A stretch of DNA of 64,000 bases from Ferrovibrio sp964218355 (GTDB taxonomy: Bacteria > Pseudomonadota > Alphaproteobacteria > Ferrovibrionales > Ferrovibrionaceae): contig NZ_CAXPMC010000016.1 of assembly GCF_964218355.1 (NCBI RefSeq), forward strand, positions 429,912 through 493,911, given 5' to 3'. A model generated the notes under the pieces. It was not told the origin of the DNA, did not search any database, and worked only from the letters and a program-made list of their open reading frames with translations. The position numbers and the translations under genes were made by a program. This document shows, in pieces, positions 43,752 through 50,690 of the stretch (the stretch's first letter is position 1; each line of letters opens with the position of its first letter).

Positions 43752-45140
43752 TCACCGGTGCCGCTGCTGCGCCAGGCGCAGCAGCGTGAGGATGGCGGTG
43801 GCACCGGCGCCGGCGGCCAGTCCGATCCACAGCCCCGTCACGCCGAAGCCGCGCATCCCGCAGAGAAACAGGCCAAGCGGCGCGCCCACGCCCCAGTAGC
43901 CGATGAGCATGCAGATCATGGGCGTGCGGCTGTCCCGGCATCCGCGCAGCAGGCCCGAAGCAGCGAGGCCGGGATAGCCGGCGAACTGGATCAGGCCCAG
44001 CAGGACCAGCAGTCCGGCGGCGATCTGCGCCGCGGCCATGCCGGCGGCACTGCCGCCGAAGAAGGCGGCGGCCAGGGGTTGCGCGCCGGCACCGAGCAGC
44101 AGCAGCAGCGCCACGCCGCCGGTCACGGCGAGGCCGAGGCTGCCGGCCAGCGCCGCCCGCGCGGTTCCCGGCTCCTCCAGCGCCACGGCCCGCGCCATGC
44201 GCACCATCGCCGCCTGCAGCAGCGCTGCCGAACCGGCATAGACGATGCCGGCCATGCGCAGGGTCAGGGTATGGGCGGCAACCTCGGCCGCGCCCAGCGT
44301 GGCGGCATAAAGCGTGGCACCCAGGAAAATGCCGGTTTCGGCTGTCATGGTGATGCCGATCGGGATCCCGACGCGCAGCACGGCGGCGGTGCCGGGCCGG
44401 TCGGCGGCTCCCGGTTCCTGCCCGGCATCCCGCCCGGCGGCCGGCCGGACCGGCATGGCATGACGGGCAGTCACGGCCAGCAGGGCAAAACTGGCCAGCG
44501 CAACCAGCAGCGATGAGACCCCGGCACCGGTCGGGCCCAGTGCCGGAACCGGGCCGGCGCCCATCATCAGCACATAGTTTGCGACCGCGTTCAGCGGCAG
44601 CATCGCCAGCGTGATCTTCAGGAAGACCTTCGGCTTTTCGGCGGCGGTCAGGATCGTGCGGTAGAGCGCAACACCGAGCATCGGCGCCAGCAGCAGGGCC
44701 ATGCTGCGCGTGTAGCCGCGCCCCTGCTCGAGAAGCCCCGGGTCGAGACCGCAAAGGCGCAGCCAGTCCGGCGCCGTCCAGACCAGCGGCACGGCCCCTG
44801 CCGCCAGCACGCCCGCCAGCAGCCAGCCGGTCCGTTCCAGCCGCCGCCGCCCGGCTGCGTCCGCGCGCGTCACCGCTGCCGTATAGAACGGGGCGATGCC
44901 GCCCAGCACGCCGGCACACAGATAGAAAAGGATCGACTGGAGGTCGCTGCCGACCGCCACTGCTGCCAGCGCCTCGGCGCCGAACAGGGCCAACACCATC
45001 ACCGTGTCGGTCACGCTCATGCCCATGTTGACGAAGGCGATCAGCGCGACCGGCAGTGCCAGCCGCAACAGGGCGCGAACCTCGCCGGACAGCATATCCG
45101 GTCCGGCTGCCGGAAGTGAATCGGCATGCGTTACAGTCAT
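43752..45140 (-). CDS. MATE family efflux transporter
   Basis: A 462-residue membrane protein with 12 helices in two similar halves. ALPVALIAFVNMGMSVTDTVMVLALFGAEALAAVAVG and the second-half GIPIGITMTAETGIFLGATLYAATLGAAEVAAHTLTLRMAGIVY are the MATE halves (NorM type), exchanging Na+ or H+ for drugs or metabolites. RGCRDSRTPM is the conserved loop of the family. It is convergent with the MFS gene, 18 bases apart. Confidence 0.9.
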   Translation of the reverse strand: MTVTHADSLPAAGPDMLSGEVRALLRLALPVALIAFVNMGMSVTDTVMVLALFGAEALAAVAVGSDLQSILFYLCAGVLGGIAPFYTAAVTRADAAGRRRLERTGWLLAGVLAAGAVPLVWTAPDWLRLCGLDPGLLEQGRGYTRSMALLLAPMLGVALYRTILTAAEKPKVFLKITLAMLPLNAVANYVLMMGAGPVPALGPTGAGVSSLLVALASFALLAVTARHAMPVRPAAGRDAGQEPGAADRPGTAAVLRVGIPIGITMTAETGIFLGATLYAATLGAAEVAAHTLTLRMAGIVYAGSAALLQAAMVRMARAVALEEPGTARAALAGSLGLAVTGGVALLLLLGAGAQPLAAAFFGGSAAGMAAAQIAAGLLVLLGLIQFAGYPGLAASGLLRGCRDSRTPMICMLIGYWGVGAPLGLFLCGMRGFGVTGLWIGLAAGAGATAILTLLRLAQQRHR

Positions 45141-45161
45141 TCCTGCTTCCTCTGAATTTTT

Positions 45162-45287
45162 CTAGCGGTCGCGCAGCCGCCGCTCCGCGACCCAGAACGG
45201 CCGCGCGGCCTCGTAACGCGCCGCCACGGGATCGGTGCCGGCATCCTCGGCGCGCCGGCCGGCGACGGCACCGGCAAGGGCCCGCAT
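45162..45287 (-). CDS. Small 41-residue open frame directly after the methyltransferase gene
   Basis: Starts two bases after the methyltransferase stop (TGACCATG). It reads MRALAGAVAGRRAEDAGTDP and then VAARYEAARPFWVAERRLRDR. The C-terminal half has a protein-like mix of aromatic and charged residues, and could form one amphipathic helix. No known family. It may be a coupled small protein or a chance frame; the high GC favours chance frames. Confidence 0.3.
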   Translation of the reverse strand: MRALAGAVAGRRAEDAGTDPVAARYEAARPFWVAERRLRDR

Positions 45288-45289
45288 GG

Positions 45290-46348
45290 TCAGCGCCGTA
45301 CGTCCAGGATCATGTTGAACGGCGAGGTGAAGGCCCGGCGCACGCTGGCAAAGCCGCTGGCCCTGGCAACCTGAGCCAGCCGCTCCTCGCCGGCCTGCGC
45401 GCCCAGCACGTAATCACCCTGCTCCGAGATCGCATGGGCGCAGCACAGGGCCGTGGATGCCGAGTAGTAGAGCTGACCGACGGGCCCGACATTGTCCTCG
45501 ACCCGGTCATTCGCGAAGGGTTCGATCAGCATGACATTGCCGTCCGGGGCCAGTGCCGTGCCGGCATGCCGCAACGCCTTGTCGGGATGCCCCATGTCAT
45601 GCAGCGAATCGAAGAAGCAGATCAGATCATACCCACGCGCCGGATAATCGTTCGCCTTCGCCACCTCGAAGGTGATGCGGTCGGCCACACCCGCCTGTTC
45701 CGCATTGCGCCGCGCCGCCCGGATGGACTCCGCATGCACGTCGAAACCCCAGAAGTGCGACTGCGGATAGGCCTGCGCCATCAGGATGGTCGAATGACCG
45801 AAGCCGCAGCCGATATCGGCGACTTTCGCGCCCGCTTCCAGCTTCGGGACAACGCCGTCCAGCGCCGGCAGCCATTGCGGCACGAGACTGGCGACATAGC
45901 CGTTGCGGAAGAAGGCGGCGACCCCGCAATAGAGCCGGTGATCGTGCTCGCCCCAGCCGATTCCCCTGCCGGTCCTGATCGCATCGGCCGTCTTGTGCTC
46001 GTCCGCCCACAGCGAGGCAACGACATGCCAGGCATTGGGGAAGAAAACCGGACTGTCCTCGTCCGCCAGCACCATCGCCTGTTCCGGGGTCAGTTCATAG
46101 GTCTGGCTGGCCGGATGGTAGGTGACATAGCCGCCGGCCACCTGGGCATTCAGCCATTCGCGCACATAGCGTTCGGCACAGCCGGCCCGCCGGGCCAGTT
46201 CGGCCGCGCTGAGCGGCCCGGCCCCGGCCATCGCGCGATACAGCCCCAGCTTGTTGCCGATGCTGATCATCACGCCGCCATAGGCACCGGCAATATCGCC
46301 GAGCGCGGTGCCCACCAGGGCATCCAGTTTGGACTGATCGATGGTCAT
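45290..46348 (-). CDS. Class I SAM-dependent methyltransferase with N-terminal winged helix
   Basis: A 352-residue protein. The N-terminal part is a winged-helix dimerisation-type domain (GLYRAMAGAGPLSAAELARRAGCAERYVREWLNAQVAGGYVTYHP). The Rossmann methyltransferase domain follows with motif I VADIGCGFGHSTILMA (about residue 188), FWGFDVHAESIRAARRNAEQAG and FFDSLHDMGHPDKALRHAGTALAPDG. The layout is that of the Mycobacterium Rv2258c-like group, of unknown substrate. AGGAG lies 7 bases before ATG 46348. It is divergent from a GlxA-family regulator, which is its likely controller. Confidence 0.87.
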   Translation of the reverse strand: MTIDQSKLDALVGTALGDIAGAYGGVMISIGNKLGLYRAMAGAGPLSAAELARRAGCAERYVREWLNAQVAGGYVTYHPASQTYELTPEQAMVLADEDSPVFFPNAWHVVASLWADEHKTADAIRTGRGIGWGEHDHRLYCGVAAFFRNGYVASLVPQWLPALDGVVPKLEAGAKVADIGCGFGHSTILMAQAYPQSHFWGFDVHAESIRAARRNAEQAGVADRITFEVAKANDYPARGYDLICFFDSLHDMGHPDKALRHAGTALAPDGNVMLIEPFANDRVEDNVGPVGQLYYSASTALCCAHAISEQGDYVLGAQAGEERLAQVARASGFASVRRAFTSPFNMILDVRR

Positions 46349-46474
46349 GGCTTTCTCCTGTACGCCTGAAACGGCCCCGGGCAGGCGGGGCATGGCGCGG
46401 ACAATGGCGGTTGCCGGGGCGTGGCACGAGAGCGTAACCTGCCGGGACCGGTTCAATTCCGCCAAAGCCCGACA

Positions 46475-47506
46475 ATGACGAAGAAGACCCGAATCAGTCT
46501 GGTCGCGATCCCGGATGCCTCGCTGTCGACACTGCACGGCCTCTACGACGTGCTGAACGGCATGGCATTCCTGAAGGGACTCGACCCGTCGATCCCGGAG
46601 AGCGCGCCATTCCGGGTCGAGATCGTCGGCACCGATCCGGGCCCCCTGAAACTGGCCAGCGGCCTGCCGACCGAGACCCATCGCAGCATCGCCGAGGCCG
46701 GCGATTCCGACATCGTGATCGTGCCCTCGGTGGTGCTGCCCCCGGCCGGATGGCGCATCGGCCGCTATCCGGCGCTGGTCGCCTGGCTGCGCCGCATGCA
46801 TGACCGCGGCGCCATGATCTGCTCGGCCTGCTCGGGCGTGTTCCTGATCGCGGAAACCGGCCTGCTGGATCGCCGCGAAACCACCCTGCACTGGAGCTAT
46901 GCGGAAAATTTCCGCCGCCTCTATCCGCAGGTGCCGCTGCGCCCCGAAAAGACGCTGCTGATTGCCGGCGAGCGCGGCCAGTTCGTCTCGTCCGGCGCCT
47001 CGATGTCCTGGCACGACCTCGCGCTGTACCTGATTGCCCGGCAGGCCGGGCCGACCGCCGCGCAGGCAATGGCGAAATTCTTTGCCCTGCAATGGCACCG
47101 CGACGGTCTTGGCGCCTACATGGTGTTCGAGGGCCGCCGCGACCACGGCGACGCGGCCATCCTCGAGGCGCAGGACTGGCTGGCCACACATTTCTCCGTG
47201 GCGGATCCGGTGGCGGAAATGATCCGGATGTCGGGCCTGACCGAGCGAACTTTCAGCCGCCGGTTTTCCGCCGCCACCGGCCATGCGCCGCTGGCCTATG
47301 TCCAGCAGCTGCGCATCGCCGATGCCAAGCGCCGGCTGGAACGCACGGCTGAGCCGGTCGAGGAAATCGGCTGGCGGGTCGGCTACGAGGACCCGGCTTT
47401 CTTCCGGCGCCTGTTCAAGCGGCTGACCGGCGTGACGCCCGGCCATTACCGACGCCAGTTCCAGATTCCCGCTTTCGCTTCCGGAACCGGCGCGCGGGGC
47501 GACTAG
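46475..47506 (+). CDS. GlxA family AraC-type transcriptional regulator
   Basis: A 343-residue regulator. Residues about 8-190 are a DJ-1/PfpI-like amidotransferase domain without clear catalysis (ISLVAIPDASLSTLHGLYDVL, AMICSACSGVFLIAETGLLDRRETTLHWSY), in which the Cys of ICSACSG sits at the nucleophile elbow. The C-terminal AraC domain has two HTHs (VAEMIRMSGLTERTFSRRFSAATGHAPLAYVQQLRIADAKRRLE and PVEEIGWRVGYEDPAFFRRLFKRLTGVTPGHYRRQF). It is divergent from the methyltransferase gene, 126 bases apart. Confidence 0.9.
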   Translation: MTKKTRISLVAIPDASLSTLHGLYDVLNGMAFLKGLDPSIPESAPFRVEIVGTDPGPLKLASGLPTETHRSIAEAGDSDIVIVPSVVLPPAGWRIGRYPALVAWLRRMHDRGAMICSACSGVFLIAETGLLDRRETTLHWSYAENFRRLYPQVPLRPEKTLLIAGERGQFVSSGASMSWHDLALYLIARQAGPTAAQAMAKFFALQWHRDGLGAYMVFEGRRDHGDAAILEAQDWLATHFSVADPVAEMIRMSGLTERTFSRRFSAATGHAPLAYVQQLRIADAKRRLERTAEPVEEIGWRVGYEDPAFFRRLFKRLTGVTPGHYRRQFQIPAFASGTGARGD

Positions 47507-47592
47507 CGCACCATCCGTCCGCCCGGGTTCTGCCCGGCCGCCGCCTGTGGCAAACTGGGCCGAGTGATTCACCGCCAGGACCGAGCTGCCCC

Positions 47593-48093
47593 GTGCCGGA
47601 CGCCGACATCAGAAACCGCATGAGCGCCGAAATCCGCGGCCTGCTCGATTACTGGGAGGAGCTGTGCCAGCGCCGCGGCGGCCTGCTGCCGCGCCGCAAC
47701 GACATGGTGGCGCTGGATATCGCCACCCGCTGTCCCGTGGTGCTGCCGCATATCTGGATGCTGGATGTCGAGCGCGACCCCTGGCGATTCCGTTTCCGGA
47801 TGATTTCACGCTCGATCCGCAATTCCGGCGCCGCCGCCAGCGTGGTGCAGGTCGGCCGCTATATCAGCGACATGGAGGGCCAGCGCGACTGGCACCCGCT
47901 CTATCTCGCCATGGTGCGGGTCTGCGAGACCGGCGCACCGGACTGGCGCGCCGGCACACCCTCGATCGCCACCCATCCCGGCATCACCCAGCTGGAACGG
48001 CTGAGCCTGCCGCTGGCCCATGACGGGCGGGCCGTCGACGTGATCCTGAGCGCGACGCTGTACCGCCACGAGGATGGCCGCGTCGTCAACTGA
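47593..48093 (+). CDS. PAS_5-type PAS domain protein, paralogue 2
   Basis: A 166-residue single PAS-like protein related to those at 26669-27232 and 49869-50504. It reads IRGLLDYWEELCQRRGGLLPRRNDMVALDIATRCPVVLPHIWMLDVERDPWRFRFRMISRSIR. It is more diverged than the other two, with LPRRNDMVALDI in place of PxRxDIDPLDI. No output domain. Start GTG 47593 or ATG 47620; neither has a strong ribosome site. It stands alone on the plus strand. Confidence 0.72.
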   Translation: MPDADIRNRMSAEIRGLLDYWEELCQRRGGLLPRRNDMVALDIATRCPVVLPHIWMLDVERDPWRFRFRMISRSIRNSGAAASVVQVGRYISDMEGQRDWHPLYLAMVRVCETGAPDWRAGTPSIATHPGITQLERLSLPLAHDGRAVDVILSATLYRHEDGRVVN

Positions 48094-48130
48094 TCCCCCC
48101 GGCAGTTCCTGCGGCCGGCCATGCCGCGTG

Positions 48131-48160
48131 CCCGGCTCCGGCATGCCCGGCTCTGGCATG
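48131..48160. repeat. 15-bp tandem repeat upstream of the core-MetE gene
   Basis: CCCGGCTCCGGCATG is followed directly by CCCGGCTCTGGCATG. A partial third copy (GCTGGGCGGGCATG) follows. It lies in the 116-base gap before the methionine-synthase-like gene. The role is unknown. Confidence 0.6.
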
Positions 48161-48209
48161 GCTGGGCGGGCATGCTATCTTCGCCGCGGATCGATCCGGG
48201 AGGAAAACC

Positions 48210-49232
48210 ATGCTGTTCCCCGCCGCCGTTGCCGGCAGCCTGCCGAAACCGTTCTGGCTGTCCGAGACCCACAAGCTGTGGCCCCTGTGGAAGGCCATGG
48301 GCAGGGAACTCGAAATCGCCAAGCGCGACGCGACCCTGCTGTGGATCAAGGCGCAGGAGGATGCCGGCCTCGACGTGATCGGCGATGGCGAGCAGAGCCG
48401 CCAGCATTTCGTGCATGGCTTCCTCGAATTCGTCGACGGCATCGATTTCGAGCACAAGGTCGAGATGGGCATCCGCGCCGACCGCTACAAGGCGATGGTG
48501 CCGAAGGTCGTCGGCGCGCTGAAAATGAAGGGCCGCGCCCATGAAACCGAGGCGCGGCTGCTGCGCGGCCACACCACGCGGCGCACCAAGTTCACCCTGC
48601 CCGGGCCGATGACCATCATCGACACCATCGCCGACGATTTCTACGGCGACCGCATCAAGATGGCGATGGCCTTCGCCGACCTGCTGAACCAGGAGGCGCT
48701 GGCCCTGCAGGCCGATGGCATCGACATCATCCAGTTCGACGAGCCGGCCTTCAACGCCTACACGAAGGAGGCCGCCGGCTGGGGCATCGAGGCCCTGCAC
48801 CGCGCCATCGACGGCCTCAGCTGCAAGACCGCCGTGCATATCTGCTACGGCTACGGCATCAAAGCCAATATCGACTGGAAGGAAAGCCTCGGCGGCGAAT
48901 GGCGCCAGTACGAGGATTTCTTCCCGGCGCTGGCGAAAAGCCGCATCGGGCAGGTCTCGTTGGAATGCCGCAATTCCCGAGTGCCGCCGCATCTGATGAG
49001 CCTGCTGGGCGACAAGCAGGTGATGGTCGGCGTGATCGACGTGGCCACCGACCGCGTCGAGACGGCGGAGGATGTCGCCGCGACGATCCGGCTGGCGATG
49101 GATTACCTGCCGAAGGACAACATCATCCCCTGCACCAATTGCGGCCTGGCCCCGCTCGACCGCGACCTGGCCAGCGCCAAGCTGCAGGCGCTGGGCGCCG
49201 GCGCGAAGCTGGCCCGCGAGCGCTGGGGCTGA
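48210..49232 (+). CDS. Core-MetE-type methionine synthase-like protein
   Basis: A 340-residue protein matching only the C-terminal catalytic barrel of cobalamin-independent methionine synthase (MetE, normally about 750 residues). The zinc ligands are visible: VHICYG (His and Cys), SLECRNSR (Glu) and NIIPCTNCGLAPL (Cys). Also present are TLPGPMTIIDT, IIQFDEPAF and VGVIDVATDRVETAEDVA. Such short core-MetE proteins lack the N-terminal folate-binding half and in some bacteria use other methyl donors. No DUF1852/MesX-type partner lies beside it. GGGAGG lies 7 bases before ATG 48210. Confidence 0.85.
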   Translation: MLFPAAVAGSLPKPFWLSETHKLWPLWKAMGRELEIAKRDATLLWIKAQEDAGLDVIGDGEQSRQHFVHGFLEFVDGIDFEHKVEMGIRADRYKAMVPKVVGALKMKGRAHETEARLLRGHTTRRTKFTLPGPMTIIDTIADDFYGDRIKMAMAFADLLNQEALALQADGIDIIQFDEPAFNAYTKEAAGWGIEALHRAIDGLSCKTAVHICYGYGIKANIDWKESLGGEWRQYEDFFPALAKSRIGQVSLECRNSRVPPHLMSLLGDKQVMVGVIDVATDRVETAEDVAATIRLAMDYLPKDNIIPCTNCGLAPLDRDLASAKLQALGAGAKLARERWG

Positions 49233-49246
49233 GGGCCGGATTTCCG

Positions 49247-49483
49247 TCAGACGGCCGCGCCGGCGGTCTTCTTTGCCTTGCGCCCGGCGGCGGCGATGCG
49301 GTCCTGCTCTTCCCTGGCCAGCCGCAGCGCGCGCAGCTTCTCGATCTTGGCGGCAGTGGCCGCAGTGGCGGCCCGCTGCGCCTCGGCAGCATGCTTCATG
49401 TCGTTTTCGCGCTGGACGTTCTTCTGGAAACGCAATTCGGCGCGGCGCTTGGCTTCTTCGGCGGTGACACCATGGGCGGCCAT
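49247..49483 (-). CDS. Small charged coiled-coil protein
   Basis: A 78-residue protein of unrecognised family, rich in Ala, Lys, Arg and Glu. It reads as a nearly continuous helix (GVTAEEAKRRAELRFQKNVQRENDMKHAAEAQRAA, then KIEKLRALRLAREEQDRIAAAG) with a basic tail. It resembles small alphaproteobacterial proteins of unknown role. It is convergent with the core-MetE gene, 14 bases apart. Copy B of the dispersed repeat lies about 180 bases upstream of its start. Confidence 0.6.
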   Translation of the reverse strand: MAAHGVTAEEAKRRAELRFQKNVQRENDMKHAAEAQRAATAATAAKIEKLRALRLAREEQDRIAAAGRKAKKTAGAAV

Positions 49484-49868
49484 CGGGTACCTCGTGATTT
49501 TGCGGCAAAAAATATGGAGCCGCAGGTCGCAGAAGGCGGAGCCACATGTGAGCCGCCTTTATAGGGCATCCGGGACCGGATGGATATGGCGGCCCCCCGG
49601 CGGCAGGCCGGACCCGTTGCGGCCATCCTGAGCCGGCCGAAGCCGACCGGGGCCGGTCTCCGCCGGCAAAATCCCGTGCGATCCAGTTCCGTCCGTAATT
49701 TATGCCGGAAAACAGAGAAAAAAGCCAATTCCGTCCAGGTCCGGCGGCGGCTGGCCGGGACGGCTTTTCCGATTCACGATGGGCAACAGCGGCAATCCGG
49801 GCAGGCCGGAAAGGAACATATAGTGTACATTCAGCCAGAAACAAGCGTGCGGGCAGCCGCCCGGGCGC
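49484..49868. other. Intergenic stretch holding copy B of the dispersed repeat
   Basis: 385 bases without a supported gene. The repeat fills 49660-49823. The remaining bases are ordinary GC-rich spacer. Open frames across it share peptide words with those crossing copy A (for example DRTGFC), which reflects repeat homology and not a conserved protein. Confidence 0.7.
49660..49823. repeat. Dispersed intergenic repeat, copy B
   Basis: Same orientation and block order as copy A (13747-13893). CCGGCAAAATCCCGT-x-CGATCCA lies at 49661-49684, AAAAGCCAATTC at 49720-49731, CACGATG-xx-CAACAGC near 49775-49790, and CAATCCGG and GAACATA near 49793-49820. Spacing between blocks differs by small indels, so this is an old or structure-constrained element rather than a recent duplication. 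Confidence 0.65.
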
Positions 49869-50504
49869 TCAGGCCAGCGCGGCGGCCGGAATGTAGGTGA
49901 TGGTGATATCGGCGGCCGCGCGGGTCGGCACTTCCGCCACCCAGTCGCAGGCCGTCGCCCCGACGAAGCCGGTGACCGGGCCGCCCGCCGCATCGGCCAG
50001 CGGCAGCAGCAGCCGGCCGCCGCGGGCATACCGGTCGATGGTCTTGTAGATCATGCCCTGCATATGGACGATCCGGCCGGATTCCGGCAGCGGCCGCCAG
50101 CGATCCATCACCACTTTCAGGGTATCCGGTGCCAGCATGTCGTCGAGCCAGGTGTTGCGCGCCGAGCTGCGGCCCATATGGCTGCGGAACACGGCCTCGA
50201 CCTCGTCGCCCGCCACGCGATAGCGGTAGCGCCAGCGGCCGCCATCGGCACCGGGCCCGGCATCGCTGACGCAGTCGACCAGATACAGATGCGGCAGGGC
50301 CCAGGGGATGTCGAGCGGATCGATATCGGCGCGCGCCGGCATCACCCGGCCGGCGCGGCGCGACAGCCAGTAATCGGCCAGCCGGCGCAGCAGCGGTTCG
50401 GTCACGCAGGCAAGGGTGTCGGCGGCAACCCGATGCTCGGACATGACCGGGCGGGTATCCGTGCCGGCAGCGGGCCCGGAGCGGAAAAGGGGATCGTGCG
50501 ACAC
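49869..50504 (-). CDS. PAS_5-type PAS domain protein, paralogue 3
   Basis: A protein of about 211 residues. The PAS_5 pattern is clear: LLRRLADYWLSRRAGRVMPARADIDPLDIPWALPHLYLVDCV, then RWRYRYRVAGDEVEAVFRSHMGRSSARN and YKTIDRYARGGRLLLPLADAAGGPVTGFVGATACDW. The PARADIDPLDIP core closely matches PLRPDIDPLDMP of the paralogue at 26669-27232. The start is uncertain: GTG 50504 (AGG 7 bases upstream) or ATG 50444. It is divergent from the cation-chloride cotransporter gene. Confidence 0.78.
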   Translation of the reverse strand: MSHDPLFRSGPAAGTDTRPVMSEHRVAADTLACVTEPLLRRLADYWLSRRAGRVMPARADIDPLDIPWALPHLYLVDCVSDAGPGADGGRWRYRYRVAGDEVEAVFRSHMGRSSARNTWLDDMLAPDTLKVVMDRWRPLPESGRIVHMQGMIYKTIDRYARGGRLLLPLADAAGGPVTGFVGATACDWVAEVPTRAAADITITYIPAAALA

Positions 50505-50690
50505 GTCGGGCAACCTGGGTGACTGGGGCCGGATGCAGAGAAAGGTAACAGGGGGTGCGAGCTGCCGTCGTGTTAATATCCGGATATGCTGCGGATTGTC
50601 ACCGCGCTGCCCCTGTGGCCAGAGGTCGCGGACCGGGTTAGTCTCTGGCAGCACCCTGCCGATCCGGCCCGCCAGTCAGACGGAAGCATC

